Below are positions 20,286 to 30,335 of a stretch of DNA of 64,000 bases, in pieces (position 1 is the stretch's first letter; each line of letters begins with the position of its first letter). The notes beneath the pieces were generated by a model. It worked only from the letters and a program-made list of their open reading frames with translations. It did no database searches and had not been told where the DNA came from. Source of the stretch: Colwellia ponticola. Lineage in GTDB: Bacteria > Pseudomonadota > Gammaproteobacteria > Enterobacterales > Alteromonadaceae. The stretch is from the NCBI RefSeq assembly GCF_005885605.1, contig NZ_SZVP01000012.1, positions 1-64,000 on the forward strand, read 5' to 3'. A program made the translations under genes and the position numbers.

Positions 20286-20457
20286 AAAAAACCTTAAGAA
20301 TATAAATTTCATGCACTATTTTAGTGCGCATGGCGTAAGTTTACTAAAGAAAGGTTTTATTTACAGTGTTATATTTCTTCGTTATAAATTGTTAACTTGT
20401 TTATACCGTTTGATTAATAAGAAATAAATCAGGTATTTTAAATTAATGTCTGTTAAC

Positions 20458-20976
20458 TTAGTTTATTGAAGCTCTGTGCATATAAAACGTTACTGAAGTT
20501 GATGATGCAATAACCTTGCCTTCTTCATTAAGGAGTAACATTTTTATTGTATGCGCGCCCCTATCAATATTTCTAAGTGAAAACATTGAATGGTTTTGTG
20601 GCGCTTTATAAGGTTCACCGTCAAGTAATAACTGCACTTCTAAGCCGTTTTTAAATCTTGGCTTAATATCTCCAGCAATATAGATAGAGCCGGTATTATC
20701 ACGTATGGTGGTATGGTTTTTAGGGGTGTTGATAACTATTTCATAAGCTTCAGTCATTTTTTGAGGGGTAATATCTAACACTTCAGTATCAACAGAAGTA
20801 CTTGATTGAATGATATTGCCTGGTTTAGTTTTAAGTTCTTCAGCATCAGGTCTTGGTGCGTCAGAAAAAACTAATACACCGCTTTCATTACGCCATACGT
20901 ATATTTTAGCCGTTTGTGCATGTACAGGCATAGCTAAGGCAATTGTTAAAAATAAAAAAAGTAATAACTTAATCAT
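20458..20976 (-). CDS. Secreted DUF4124 domain protein
   Basis: 172 residues with a clear signal peptide (MIKLLLFLFLTIALAMPVHA). The mature start KIYVWRNESGVLVFSDAPRP is the DUF4124 pattern, a short periplasmic domain of unknown function. The C-terminal part (about 85-168) looks like an Ig-like beta fold, VQLLLDGEPYKAP and FSLRNIDRGAHTI. It lies between glnA and ntrB on the same strand, a position where such genes are often found in marine gammaproteobacteria, but no role in nitrogen control is established. Confidence 0.8.
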   Translation of the reverse strand: MIKLLLFLFLTIALAMPVHAQTAKIYVWRNESGVLVFSDAPRPDAEELKTKPGNIIQSSTSVDTEVLDITPQKMTEAYEIVINTPKNHTTIRDNTGSIYIAGDIKPRFKNGLEVQLLLDGEPYKAPQNHSMFSLRNIDRGAHTIKMLLLNEEGKVIASSTSVTFYMHRASIN

Positions 20977-21148
20977 CTGTTGTTATATTCCCCCACGCTG
21001 CATTCCTTTCAGCCTATACTGACTTATAGTAATAAAATTAATGTCTTATATATTATTACAAATATCAACGTCGTTTTACTAACGTATATTCATTCAGTAT
21101 ATAGCTATAGCCTTTAAATTAATAAATTATTTTAGCTCCAGACATAAA

Positions 21149-21170
21149 AAAGCTCACCTAGGTGAGCTTT
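21149..21170 (-). terminator. glnA terminator
   Basis: AAAGCTCACC and GGTGAGCTTT form a perfect stem about 38 bp after the glnA stop, with an A run on the plus strand that gives a T tract on the minus strand. Confidence 0.8.
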
Positions 21171-21207
21171 GATAAAAGTAAACGTTTTAGAATAAAACTA
21201 AATACGA

Positions 21208-22614
21208 TTAAACGCTGTAATACAGTTCAAACTCTAATGGGTGAGTTGTCATGTTAACATGTTGAGACTCTGCACGTTTAATGCCTACGTATGCATCAAT
21301 CATATCTTTATCCATAACACCGCCAGCTGTTAAGAACTCATAGTCAGCTTCTAAACTTTGTAGTGCATCCTCAAGCGAAGTAGCTACTTGTGGGATAGAT
21401 GCTGCTTCTTCTGCAGGTAAGTCGTATAAATCTTTATCCATTGCATCACCAGGGTGGATTTTGTTTTTAATACCGTCAAGGCCGGCCATTAATAATGCTG
21501 TGAAAGCTAAGTACGGGTTTGCAGCTGGATCAGGGAAACGAGCTTCAATACGCATTGCTTTTGGCGATGGAACAATTGGAATACGAATTGATGCAGAACG
21601 GTTACGAGCCGAGTATGCAAGCATTACCGGTGCTTCAAAATGTGGCACTAAACGCTTGTAAGAGTTAGTTGCAGGGTTAGTAAACGCGTTCAATGCTTTA
21701 GCATGTTTAATAATACCGCCAATGTAGAAAAGCGCCATTTCAGATAAGCCGCCATATTTATCACCCGCGAATAAGTTAGTACCATCTTTAGCAAGAGACA
21801 TATGTACATGCATACCTGAACCGTTATCACCAACTAAAGGCTTAGGCATAAATGTTGCTGTTTTACCATAAGCATGTGCTACGTTATGTACAACATACTT
21901 ATAAATTTGTACTTCATCAGCTTTCTTAACAAGTGTATTAAAGCGACAAGCAATTTCGTTTTGGCCACAAGTAGCTACTTCATGGTGATGCGCTTCAACA
22001 ACTAAGCCCATATCTTCCATAACTAAACACATGGCTGAACGTAAATCTTGTGATGAATCAACAGGTGCTGTTGGGAAGTAACCGCCTTTAACACCAGGGC
22101 GATGACCCATATTGCCTTCTTCGTATTTAGTATCTGAATTCCAAGCAGCTTCTTTATCATCAATCTTGTAGAAAGAACCGCTCATATCTGTTTTAAAACG
22201 AACATCATCAAAAACGAAAAATTCTGGCTCTGGGCCAACTAATACCGTATCAGCAATACCTGTACTACGTAAGTATTCTTCAGCGCGGTTTGCAACCGAG
22301 CGAGGGTCACGACTGTAGCCTTGCATTGTGTTAGGTTCTAAAATATCACAACGGATATTTAAGGTAACAGCATCTGTAAAAGGGTCTAAAACAGCAGTTG
22401 ACGCATCAGGCATCATCACCATGTCAGACTCATCAATGCCTTTCCAGCCTTCAATAGATGAACCGTCAAACATTTTACCATCTTCAAAAAAATCTTCATT
22501 TACTTGATGATGAGGAATAGAAATATGTTGTTCTTTGCCTTTTGAATCTGTAAAGCGAAGGTCAATAAATTTGACGTCGTGTTCTTTAATTAAGTCGAAT
22601 ACTGCTTGTGACAT
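21208..22614 (-). CDS. glnA: Glutamine synthetase type I
   Basis: ATP-dependent ammonia assimilation, glutamate to glutamine, as a dodecamer. 468 residues with FDGSSIEGW, the ATP site [16 protein letters not shown], the PNSYKRL-like loop [14 protein letters not shown] and [12 protein letters not shown]. The adenylylation site is Tyr 397 in [10 protein letters not shown], so it is the GlnE-regulated form. The frame is open upstream to 22671; Met at 22614 follows GGAGAG and gives the standard MSQAVFDLI start. A sigma-54 promoter and two NtrC sites lie upstream. Confidence 0.98.
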   Translation of the reverse strand: MSQAVFDLIKEHDVKFIDLRFTDSKGKEQHISIPHHQVNEDFFEDGKMFDGSSIEGWKGIDESDMVMMPDASTAVLDPFTDAVTLNIRCDILEPNTMQGYSRDPRSVANRAEEYLRSTGIADTVLVGPEPEFFVFDDVRFKTDMSGSFYKIDDKEAAWNSDTKYEEGNMGHRPGVKGGYFPTAPVDSSQDLRSAMCLVMEDMGLVVEAHHHEVATCGQNEIACRFNTLVKKADEVQIYKYVVHNVAHAYGKTATFMPKPLVGDNGSGMHVHMSLAKDGTNLFAGDKYGGLSEMALFYIGGIIKHAKALNAFTNPATNSYKRLVPHFEAPVMLAYSARNRSASIRIPIVPSPKAMRIEARFPDPAANPYLAFTALLMAGLDGIKNKIHPGDAMDKDLYDLPAEEAASIPQVATSLEDALQSLEADYEFLTAGGVMDKDMIDAYVGIKRAESQHVNMTTHPLEFELYYSV

Positions 22615-22730
22615 TTGTCTCTCCAATGAGGTTAAATTCATAAATTCTAAAAATAATCGATGAAGGTACAAAATGACTCATCATCGCTATCTATATATTA
22701 ATTCATATATTCTTTTATTGTGTTTATATA

Positions 22731-22746
22731 AGCTAAAAGCGTGCCA
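22731..22746 (-). promoter_or_regulatory. Sigma-54 promoter of glnA
   Basis: On the minus strand TGGCACGCTTTTAGCT has the invariant GG-N10-GC and a perfect -24 TGGCAC. The -12 element (TAGCT) is imperfect. The predicted start is near 22720, about 106 nt before the glnA ATG. Confidence 0.8.
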
Positions 22747-22807
22747 AAATAAATACTACTGATTAATAAAGCTTTTTTTTATATCTGTAGTTATTAGTGC
22801 AACTATG

Positions 22808-22824
22808 TGCACCTGGTTGGTGCG
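22808..22824. promoter_or_regulatory. NtrC binding site 1 upstream of glnA
   Basis: TGCACCTGGTTGGTGCG fits TGCACC-N5-GGTGCA with one change in the last base. It is about 90-100 bp upstream of the predicted start, the usual enhancer distance. Confidence 0.85.
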
Positions 22825-22828
22825 CTTT

Positions 22829-22845
22829 TGCATTATAATGGTGCA
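22829..22845. promoter_or_regulatory. NtrC binding site 2 upstream of glnA
   Basis: TGCATTATAATGGTGCA matches TGCACC-N5-GGTGCA at 10 of the 12 defined positions (TT for CC in the left arm). It is 21 bp, two helical turns, from site 1, which would allow cooperative binding. Confidence 0.75.
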
Positions 22846-22931
22846 TTGTTCCATTATGATAAAGCACCTCCTATAGAATACAGCTAACCGTTTTCATTTA
22901 ACAGTTAACTTATTTTTGTATTGCGGTGTTA

Positions 22932-23110
22932 AATACCAATAACTGATTGACCAATGCGTGAGGGTTAAAAATCCTTAGAAGCAAGGAAGCAAGCATTCGT
23001 GATAATAATGGTTAATACGGTTAACAAGCACCCTTATTGCTTCACATAAGCTACATCCTTGTAGCATCCTTGTCAAAATCAATAAGGCGATAATATGTCT
23101 TTTAAGTTCG
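22932..23110. repeat. Decayed relative of the palindromic miniature element
   Basis: It opens with ATACCAAT and shares the internal block CTTGTCAAAATCAATAA and a following TTTTAAG segment with the 264-bp element. Much of the rest differs and no matching right terminus was found. Limits are approximate. Confidence 0.4.
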
Positions 23111-23344
23111 ATCTTGATTGGCTTAGTTAGTCGAACAATCGCAGTGTGAAATGAATGGAATATAGTTTTATTATGCTAATCTATTTTACCGATTCTGAAC
23201 TAGCTGATATGTTTATTAGTGATTAATAAAGTTAATTAACTTGACCGTAAGATGGGTAAAGCAAATACAAAAGGACTGTTTTTAGCTCTGCTTGCCCATG
23301 TTAGACTTACCCTCTGAATTTTTTACTCGCTAAATAGCTGAAAC

Positions 23345-24478
23345 ATGGTTTTTATGAAAATATTTATCACAGCAATGTTCACTAAAGTGATCATTACTCT
23401 GTTATTACTAACATCTTCAATAAATAGTTATGCTCAAGATGATAAACCTAAGTGGCAAACACCAAGCCCGATTTTTAAACAAAAATTTGATTGGGTAAGA
23501 CTTGTCTCTGATGAGTGGCTCAAAGGCGACATTGTTTCTATGTATGATGAAACACTCGAATTTGAGAGTGATGAGCTTAATACGCAAACTATTGATTTTG
23601 ATGATGTTACTGAGTTACGTAGTCGTCAGTGGCAAAGTATTAGAATGTTTGATGGTACTATAGATGAGGGATATTTAGTCTTAAAAGATGGTCAGTTATC
23701 CTTAATTAAAGGCGGCGTAATCACTCACTATGAACTCAACAATTTGTTATCTATTGCCTCGTCAGGAAAGAATGAACGAGACTTATGGGATGGTTACATT
23801 CATTTAGGTATTAACCTACGCGGCGGGAATACCGTACAAGTTGATTATACGTTTGCCGCAGGCGCACAGCGTAGGAGTGCGAGTAGCCGCTTTAAAGTCG
23901 ACTATAGCGCTGATTACAGTCGCTACGAAGACCAAGATACCAATGAAAAAAAAGTTACCGCTAATAGCGATCGATTAACGGCATCTTATGACTGGTTTTT
24001 TAGTCCTAAAATTTATTTTAGAGCCGTTGATTTTGAATACATATCGGATGAATTTTTAAACCTAGACTACCGTATTCACTACGGTATAGCCTTGGGGTAT
24101 CATATTATGGATACCAGCAGAACGACTTGGGACGTCAATGCGGGTCCAAGTTACCAAAAAAGTAAATACATTGATGTACAGGTTAATGAAAGTGATAATG
24201 AAAAATCTTTTGGTTTAACCCTAGGTACTAACTTTACCTATGAGGTTACTAGTGATATTGATTATGATGCAGCATATAGCATACAAATGGTTGATGAAGC
24301 TTCTGGTGGCAATATTCATCATTTCCAAACCGGCTTAGAAGTTGAACTTGCCAATGATTTTGATCTTGATTTAACCTTTTATGCCGACCGCACTGAAAGC
24401 CCTAAACCTAATAGTGAAGGTGTTATTCCTGATAAAAGTGACTATCGTTTAGTGATTAGCTTTGGTTATGACTTTTAA
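23345..24478 (+). CDS. DUF481 outer-membrane protein
   Basis: 377 residues with a signal peptide of about 30 residues (LLLLTSSINSYA). The mature N-terminal part (about 45-130) resembles a small domain with a SDEWLKGDIVSMYDETLEFE motif, then a DUF481 beta-barrel of alternating aromatic strands from about 145 to the terminal Phe (YRLVISFGYDF). This family is thought to form outer-membrane channels of unknown cargo. Start could be the TTG-less ATG at 23345 or the Met at 23354; the ribosome site is poor for both. Single gene. Confidence 0.82.
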   Translation: MVFMKIFITAMFTKVIITLLLLTSSINSYAQDDKPKWQTPSPIFKQKFDWVRLVSDEWLKGDIVSMYDETLEFESDELNTQTIDFDDVTELRSRQWQSIRMFDGTIDEGYLVLKDGQLSLIKGGVITHYELNNLLSIASSGKNERDLWDGYIHLGINLRGGNTVQVDYTFAAGAQRRSASSRFKVDYSADYSRYEDQDTNEKKVTANSDRLTASYDWFFSPKIYFRAVDFEYISDEFLNLDYRIHYGIALGYHIMDTSRTTWDVNAGPSYQKSKYIDVQVNESDNEKSFGLTLGTNFTYEVTSDIDYDAAYSIQMVDEASGGNIHHFQTGLEVELANDFDLDLTFYADRTESPKPNSEGVIPDKSDYRLVISFGYDF

Positions 24479-24501
24479 GTTTATTATTTTTTCGTTAAAG
24501 C

Positions 24502-25614
24502 CTACTCATGGCTAATCTCAATATCTGTCAAGGCAGTGCAACTACATAATAAAATATAACCTTGGCTTTGCTCGCTTGCCAATAAACCTTCTGTTTCATT
24601 CTGTTGAACCTTGCCACTGATTAATTTTGCTTTGCAACGACCACAAGAGCCTGCTCGACAAGAGTAAGGCAGAATTAAACCAGCTTCTTCTCCTTGTTCA
24701 AGTAGTGTTGCTTGCTTATTACCTTGGTAGCGCTTATGCCAACGAGTAAAATTAATGACTACTTTAGCGTTATTATTTTGTTCACTGACTAGGCTATTTT
24801 TTGTCTCGGGAAGCTCTGGTTGATTTTCAGTAGTCGTATTATCTTGTATTACGTTCGAGTATTCATAGTGACCAAAACTCTCTTCATGGTAATGACTCGC
24901 AGGTAAGCCTAAATGTATTAATAATTGTTGTACTTTTTCTCTAAAACCTTTTGGCCCGCAAACATAACTTTGGTAGTTGTTAAGCTGCGTTATATTGCTA
25001 AGAATTTCTTTACCTAAACGGCCCTGAAAACCATGCCACTGCGAGTTTTTAGAATCAGTTAGTGTATAAATTACATGGCAATTACCATGTAACTTGGCTA
25101 AATTAGTAATGTCGATTTGCGCAATAATATCGGTTTTTCGTTTAGCGCTATGAATAAATATAACTTCATTTTTACACTTTTTAGCGACCATAAAGCGTAG
25201 CATCGACAGTATGGGGGTTATACCACTGCCAGCACTGACCAATAGTACTTTTTCAGCGACAGGTTCCTCTAGGTAAAAATCCCCGTTTACCTGCTCAACA
25301 ACAATCGTTTGACCTACTGTAAACGCATCATAGAAAAAATTAGAGACCTTGCCTTGCGGTATTCGTTTTATCGTAATACTTATATAGTCAGCGCTTGTAG
25401 GTGAAGAAGACAAGGTATAACAGCAGTGCTGTATTTTACCGGCTATATTCACGGTGAAATTAATATATTGTCCAGCATGGTAAGGTAAAACGAGCTTATT
25501 TTTTGATTGAGGGTTACTGAAGAAAAAGGTTTTTACATCACGCGTTTCCTGTTCAATTTTTTGACAAACTAATTCAAGTACCGGGGTTTTGCTAGTCACG
25601 TTAGATAAAGTCAT
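24502..25614 (-). CDS. NAD(P)H-dependent flavin/2Fe-2S reductase (Hcr-like)
   Basis: 370 residues in three parts. The FAD domain (about 10-115) has YHAGQYINF and CCYTLSSSP. The NAD domain (about 120-235) has LLVSAGSGITPILSMLRF and YVCGPKGF. The C-terminal plant-type ferredoxin domain (about 285-370) has CRAGSCGRC and a final Cys in LLCSC, the four 2Fe-2S ligands. This is the layout of Hcr, the NADH reductase of the hybrid cluster protein, and of related one-component electron donors. No hcp or oxygenase gene is next to it, so the partner is unknown. Confidence 0.85.
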   Translation of the reverse strand: MTLSNVTSKTPVLELVCQKIEQETRDVKTFFFSNPQSKNKLVLPYHAGQYINFTVNIAGKIQHCCYTLSSSPTSADYISITIKRIPQGKVSNFFYDAFTVGQTIVVEQVNGDFYLEEPVAEKVLLVSAGSGITPILSMLRFMVAKKCKNEVIFIHSAKRKTDIIAQIDITNLAKLHGNCHVIYTLTDSKNSQWHGFQGRLGKEILSNITQLNNYQSYVCGPKGFREKVQQLLIHLGLPASHYHEESFGHYEYSNVIQDNTTTENQPELPETKNSLVSEQNNNAKVVINFTRWHKRYQGNKQATLLEQGEEAGLILPYSCRAGSCGRCKAKLISGKVQQNETEGLLASEQSQGYILLCSCTALTDIEISHE

Positions 25615-25651
25615 TTTTTATTTTTCTCATTTTAATTTACAGTGCTTTTTT

Positions 25652-25960
25652 ATACTCATTTGATTCAATTTCTTCTCAACTCAGAGCTCTAGAGGCAATA
25701 ACAAGGCAAACTTATCTCGTCATGCTAAATAAAATTTAACGCGGTTAGTGTGCATCGAGCAAGCTCCCAAAAGGCGAGTACCTAAAAAAGGTAAAGGCTT
25801 ACCTACGCCGTTATTTATTTTGATAAGGGCGCTACACGAAGCTAGCTTATTAGAGCATGCAAGAGCACCTTTTCCTTAATAACCATGCTTTTCAAGCAAA
25901 GGCTTACTTCTAAACTTTTTAATTCTCGTTGAGCGGAAAAGTACTTAATCAACTTGGTAT
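25652..25960. mobile_element. Palindromic miniature element, diverged copy
   Basis: The left end ATACTCATTTGATTCAATTT and CAACTCAGAGCT align with the left end of the 34605 copy, and the right end TTTTTAATTCTCGTTGAG...AACTTGGTAT aligns with its right end. The middle is different and the copy is 309 bp. It ends about 70 bp before mpl. Confidence 0.7.
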
Positions 25961-26031
25961 TACAGCCAACGCGTAGTTATTAATGTATGATATTGGCCAT
26001 TATAACGTTTCTTTATCTTTTGATGATATCT

Positions 26032-27501
26032 ATGACTAATAAAATTAAACACCTTCATATTTTAGGCATTTGTGGCACGTTTATGGGTGGACTTGCAGCG
26101 ATAGCCAAACAACTCGGTTTTAAAGTGAGTGGCTCTGATGCCAATGTTTATCCACCGATGAGCACGCAGTTAGAACAACTAGGCATTGAGTTACTGTCAG
26201 GTTACCACATTGACAATTTTTCTGATGATATCGATTTAGTTATTGTTGGTAATGCTATGTCTCGTGGCAACGTAATGGTGGAATACATGCTAGATCGCAA
26301 TATTCCATATACCTCTGGGCCACAATGGTTACTTGATAACGTGTTAAAAGATCGTTGGGTATTGGCTGTGTCGGGTACACACGGTAAAACAACAACCAGT
26401 AGCATGCTGGCGTGGATTTTAGAGTATGCCCATTTGTCACCTGGTTTTCTTATTGGTGGCGTACCGCAAAACTTTACTAGCTCTGCTCGTTTAGGTGATG
26501 CACCTTTTTTTGTCATTGAAGCTGATGAATACGACAGTGCCTTTTTTGATAAGCGTTCCAAGTTTGTGCATTATCGTCCTCGAACGTTAGTGATTAATAA
26601 CTTAGAGTTTGACCATGGCGATATTTTTAATGACCTCAGTGACATTCAAAAACAATTTCATCACCTTATTCGTATGGTACCTAGTAATGGTTTAATTTTA
26701 TCACCTATTAATGAGCAAGCTATTAGTGAAACGTTAGCAATGGGCTGCTGGACACCAACGGAGTTTTCTCGCCATAGTGAGCCAGCAGCTACTCAAGCCA
26801 TTAGCCAAGAAAATAGTCAATTAGTTAATCAACCACTAGGTTGGCAAGTTGAAAAAATTAATGCCCAAGGTAGTGAGTTTATTGTTAACTTTAACGGTAA
26901 AAAGCAAGGCGTTGTTAAGTGGGACCTTATTGGTGATTTTAATATTGATAATGCGGTAATGGCTATTGCTGCGGCGCGTCATGCCGGCGTACCTAGTGCT
27001 GTCTCTATTGAAGCATTAGCTGAATTTATTAATACTAAACGTCGTTATGAGCTGCGTGGTAGCGTTAACAATATTAGTGTTTATGATGACTTTGCTCATC
27101 ACCCAACCGCTATCGCTAAAACGTTAGCTGGCGTGCGTGCCCAACTCTCGCAACAAGCGCTAGAGCAAGTAACAGGGCAGTCAGTAACAGGGCGTATTTT
27201 TGCGGTATTAGAAATGCGTTCTAATACCATGAAGTCAGGTATTCATAAAGACGCACTGCCGCAATCATTTACTGATGCTGATCAGGTTTTTATTTATCAA
27301 GATGAGCAAGTCACATGGTCGGTGAGTGAGCTAATTAAACGAAGCAGGCCGCCTTGCCAGGTGGAAGAAAATATTGACAAGTTAGTTGACAGTATAGTTA
27401 AACAAGCACAAGCCGGTGATATTATTGTGGTAATGAGTAATGGTAGCTTTGCCGGTATACATGACAAAATCTTGAACCATTTAGCTAATATAAACGTATA
27501 A
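26032..27501 (+). CDS. mpl: UDP-N-acetylmuramate:L-Ala-gamma-D-Glu-meso-DAP ligase Mpl
   Basis: Murein recycling enzyme that attaches the recovered tripeptide to UDP-MurNAc. It has LHILGICGTFMGGLAAIA at the N terminus, the P-loop SGTHGKTTTSSML, the EADEYDSAFFDKRSKF block typical of Mpl rather than MurC, and YDDFAHHPTAI. The frame is open from 25987 through a hydrophobic stretch, but Met at 26032 (MTNKIKHLHIL) matches the family start and gives 489 residues. The upstream Met would add a spurious membrane-like leader. Confidence 0.94.
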   Translation: MTNKIKHLHILGICGTFMGGLAAIAKQLGFKVSGSDANVYPPMSTQLEQLGIELLSGYHIDNFSDDIDLVIVGNAMSRGNVMVEYMLDRNIPYTSGPQWLLDNVLKDRWVLAVSGTHGKTTTSSMLAWILEYAHLSPGFLIGGVPQNFTSSARLGDAPFFVIEADEYDSAFFDKRSKFVHYRPRTLVINNLEFDHGDIFNDLSDIQKQFHHLIRMVPSNGLILSPINEQAISETLAMGCWTPTEFSRHSEPAATQAISQENSQLVNQPLGWQVEKINAQGSEFIVNFNGKKQGVVKWDLIGDFNIDNAVMAIAAARHAGVPSAVSIEALAEFINTKRRYELRGSVNNISVYDDFAHHPTAIAKTLAGVRAQLSQQALEQVTGQSVTGRIFAVLEMRSNTMKSGIHKDALPQSFTDADQVFIYQDEQVTWSVSELIKRSRPPCQVEENIDKLVDSIVKQAQAGDIIVVMSNGSFAGIHDKILNHLANINV

Positions 27502-27612
27502 TTAAGCTGGATCCATCAGTAAAATGATGAGTAAAAAAATACTGTTTAAAATGCCATTTTGACAGTTCATATTTAAAAACTTAGTGTAAATCAAAAAAGA
27601 GAACTTAGTATA

Positions 27613-28113
27613 ATGACCGTATTAACAGTACTTACCGCACCTAACGATAAACTTATAAAGCAAGCATTACCTGTCTCTGATGTTAGTCAAATTCAAGTGT
27701 TAATCGATGATCTTTTTGAAACTTTATATAATACTGACGATGGTATTGGCTTAGCTGCAACCCAAGTTGGTCGCAGTGAAGCTGTGGTAGTGATTGATAT
27801 TTCAGAGAACAGAGATGAGCCATTGGTACTGGTCAATCCAGTGATAACCCACGGGGAAGAAAAAGCCAAAGGCCAAGAGGGGTGTTTATCAATACCAGGC
27901 TACTATGGCGATGTTGAACGTTACACACATGTCACGGTGGACGCATTAGACCGACATGGAGAGGCCATTAGTATTACGAGTGATGATTTTCTCGCTATTG
28001 TAATGCAACATGAAATAGATCATTTACAAGGTAAGTTATTTATTGACTACCTATCACCGCTTAAGCAACAAATGGCATTAAAAAAAGTTAAGAAAACCAT
28101 TAAAAATTCTTAA
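27613..28113 (+). CDS. def: Peptide deformylase
   Basis: Removes the N-formyl group from new proteins. The three motifs are present: GIGLAATQVG, EGCLSIPGYYG (metal-binding Cys) and QHEIDHLQGKLF (HEXXH metal site). Length 166 is standard. It is not beside fmt, where the main def gene normally lies, so it is probably a second copy; this is inferred from context only. It follows mpl by 111 bp and precedes ubiX by about 50 bp. Confidence 0.92.
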   Translation: MTVLTVLTAPNDKLIKQALPVSDVSQIQVLIDDLFETLYNTDDGIGLAATQVGRSEAVVVIDISENRDEPLVLVNPVITHGEEKAKGQEGCLSIPGYYGDVERYTHVTVDALDRHGEAISITSDDFLAIVMQHEIDHLQGKLFIDYLSPLKQQMALKKVKKTIKNS

Positions 28114-28162
28114 AAATATTAAAAGATCTGCTAGTTAATTAATGAAACGAGATTGGAACAAT

Positions 28163-28792
28163 ATGCATCAGCTAAAAAATGATTTTAATGGTAAAGTAAC
28201 TATCGCTATTACAGGGGCATCAGGTGCCGCTTACGCTTTACGTTTAATTGAATGTTTAATTGCAGCAAATTATCAACTTTATATTTTGTGTTCAAGTGCT
28301 GGGCGCATTGTTGTAGACACCGAAGTTGGCGTTAAAATTCCCGGTTCTCCTGATGCGGCAAGTAAGTTTTTCACTGAAAAATATCAGGCTAAAGAGCAGC
28401 AAATAACCGTTTTTGGTAAAGAGCAGTGGTTCTCTCCTGTTGCGTCAGGTTCTGCGGCACCTAAAAAAATGGTGGTGTGTCCTTGCTCTACTGGCACAAT
28501 GGCTGCTATTTGTCATGGCATGAGCGATAACTTAATTGAGCGTGCTGCTGATGTGGTAATAAAAGAGCGCGGTCAGTTAATTTTAATGGTCAGGGAAACG
28601 CCATTTTCCACATTACATTTACAGAATATGCTCAGCCTTTCTCAACAAGGCGTTACTATTATGCCAGCTTCACCTGGCTTTTATCATAAAGCTAAGTCGA
28701 TTGAAGACTTGATTGATTTTATGGTTGGCCGAGTATTAGATCATCTTGGTATTGAACAAGATATTATGCCGCGTTGGGGATATAACATTTAA
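28163..28792 (+). CDS. ubiX: Flavin prenyltransferase UbiX
   Basis: Makes prenylated FMN, the cofactor of the UbiD decarboxylase in ubiquinone synthesis. It has the [18 protein letters not shown] flavin-binding start, [28 protein letters not shown], and [17 protein letters not shown] with PASPGFY, all typical. The frame opens at 28142, but Met at 28163 has GGA at a suitable distance; either start leaves the fold intact (209 or 216 residues). A terminator follows the stop. Confidence 0.93.
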   Translation: MHQLKNDFNGKVTIAITGASGAAYALRLIECLIAANYQLYILCSSAGRIVVDTEVGVKIPGSPDAASKFFTEKYQAKEQQITVFGKEQWFSPVASGSAAPKKMVVCPCSTGTMAAICHGMSDNLIERAADVVIKERGQLILMVRETPFSTLHLQNMLSLSQQGVTIMPASPGFYHKAKSIEDLIDFMVGRVLDHLGIEQDIMPRWGYNI

Positions 28793-28821
28793 CGGAAAAA
28801 TCACATTAAAGTCATATCAGA

Positions 28822-28857
28822 ACCATAAAAAAAACGACATCTGTCGTTTTTTTTATG
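28822..28857 (+). terminator. Terminator after ubiX
   Basis: CCATAAAAAAAACGACA and TGTCGTTTTTTTTATGG pair over TC, with long A and T runs. It may act on both strands, against ubiX and the convergent cheX. Confidence 0.85.
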
Positions 28858-28913
28858 GTTCAATTTCTTATGGTCGCTTAATAACAGCAAATTTATGTTG
28901 TTATTAACTTACG

Positions 28914-29378
28914 TTACTCATCAAAACTAAATTCAATATAGGCTCGACCTAATTCATTTTTTAATGGAATAATGACTATAGGCCCTTTCGCTTTGTGGTG
29001 AATAGAGTGATCAGCGCCAGAGACCACGATAGGGGTTGCCATATCAAACTCAATGCCTTTTTCACTTAGCATACGTTTGGCGCCACCAGTAACCATATTA
29101 GTTATTTCACCGACTAAATCAATAATCTCTTCGTTGACTTCATCAGGTGCTTCACCCACCATTTTTTTCATTGTGGCTAATGCCAGACCAGCTTCAAATG
29201 TAATAGATAATGAACCTTTTGCTTGTTCACTGACCATACCTATTAAGCCTGAAACATCACCTAAGGCAATTTCATTTTTTTTGAGGCGTGGTTTTTCTGG
29301 TGTTAATTCCATTTGTGCCATGGTTGACATGACATTGAGCATTGAAGATAAAAATGGATTTATATATTCTACATTCAT
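28914..29378 (-). CDS. cheX: CheX-family chemotaxis phosphatase
   Basis: 154 residues. The centre has NEEIIDLVGEITNMVTGGAK, containing the E-x2-N catalytic pair of the CheC/CheX/FliY phosphatases, with one such site as in CheX. N-terminal NVEYINPFLSSMLNVMSTMA is also characteristic. These proteins remove phosphate from CheY or other receivers. No chemotaxis gene is nearby, so the target may be an orphan receiver. A single gene with its own 500-bp upstream gap. Confidence 0.88.
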   Translation of the reverse strand: MNVEYINPFLSSMLNVMSTMAQMELTPEKPRLKKNEIALGDVSGLIGMVSEQAKGSLSITFEAGLALATMKKMVGEAPDEVNEEIIDLVGEITNMVTGGAKRMLSEKGIEFDMATPIVVSGADHSIHHKAKGPIVIIPLKNELGRAYIEFSFDE

Positions 29379-29894
29379 GAATATTCCGTATCTTGGCTGT
29401 TTAGATAAATTATTTTATTGTATATCATTTTATTTTGCATGCTTATCTTACAAATGTAAATCAAATAGCGTGATACTTTGCACATTTATAGTGTTAATTA
29501 TTTTTTTAGCGAGTCATTTATTTGGCTGATGACTTAGTTATGCGCTTATATTACCCGTAATGACTGCTTTTTTTTTGTTTTATAATCAAACGCTAAACTG
29601 ACAAAAATGCTTCGCCTTGAAAGTTAACCGTATTAATGTACTTGTGGTAAGTCTCGGTTAATAAATGTATTTCTACTAATGTTTGCGGTAATAAATGAGT
29701 GAGTTAATTTTCTTGATAAGTTATTGTTTTTAAATATCTAATACAGGAGATACAGTGTATTCCATTGTTCTGACAAAGTCAGTTGGGGTAGGGCGTTTGA
29801 ATTTCCAGCGCTGAATATATTCTTTAAAAGCAAAGTCAAACAGCTGCCTTATAAAGTCATTATGATGTTATTAAAGGGATAGGTGGGGAGAAAG
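29379..29894. other. Non-coding region between cheX and zur, nothing recognised
   Basis: About 515 bp of AT-rich sequence. It should hold the cheX promoter and the 3' end of the zur transcript. No ORF on either strand with a ribosome site, no hairpin with a T tract and no family repeat was found. Confidence 0.5.
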
Positions 29895-30335
29895 CTAAAC
29901 GTTATTACAGTTTTTACAGCGACCATGGGCTTCAATTATTTGATGGCTAATAATAAAGCCATTAGCATCAGCCATGGTCCGTAACGCTAAATCAAAGTTA
30001 TTGGATTGTATTTCTTCTACATGACCACATTCATCGCAAATTAATAATTGCACAGGGTGGTTACATTCACCAAAGTGGTGACACATAATAAAAGCATTAA
30101 TCGATTCGATTTTATGGACAAAGCCCTGTTTAGATAAAAAATCTAAGGCGCGATAAATAGTAGCGGGCTTGGCTGCAGCATCTAGTTCTTTTAGTTCTGC
30201 TAATAAATCATAGGCGCCGACAGCGCCTTGACGATTAGCTAATAATAAAAAAACTTGCTCTCTAACTTTAGTAAAACGCGCGCCTTTTTTTTGGCAAACG
30301 AGTTGTGCTTGTTGTAATAAAGAATCTGCCGTCAT
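29895..30335 (-). CDS. zur: Zinc uptake regulator Zur (Fur family)
   Basis: Zinc-responsive repressor of 146 residues. The N-terminal winged helix includes GARFTKVREQVFLLLA and ATIYRALDFLSKQGFVHKIE. The metal region has HHFGECNHPVQLLICDECGHV with the CxxC of the structural zinc site and a second CKNC at the C terminus, the arrangement of Zur rather than Fur. The opening MTADSLLQQAQLVCQKKGARF agrees with Zur. A possible target box is at 17191-17210 before the MerC-like gene. No znuABC genes are in the window. Confidence 0.93.
   Translation of the reverse strand: MTADSLLQQAQLVCQKKGARFTKVREQVFLLLANRQGAVGAYDLLAELKELDAAAKPATIYRALDFLSKQGFVHKIESINAFIMCHHFGECNHPVQLLICDECGHVEEIQSNNFDLALRTMADANGFIISHQIIEAHGRCKNCNNV

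Larger units (their letters stand above)
22672..23344. other. glnA control region and decayed repeat
   Basis: About 670 bp between divergent glnA and the DUF481 gene. The glnA side carries the sigma-54 promoter and NtrC sites listed separately. The middle, from ATACCAATAACTGATTG at 22932, resembles the 264-bp miniature element in places (CTTGTCAAAATCAATAAGGCG near 23070-23090) but is decayed and its right end is not clear. No ORF. Confidence 0.6.

Noticed and set aside
29053..29529. 158-residue plus-strand ORF opposite cheX
   Set aside because: Mostly antisense to the CheX coding sequence and without a recognisable domain; cheX explains the region.
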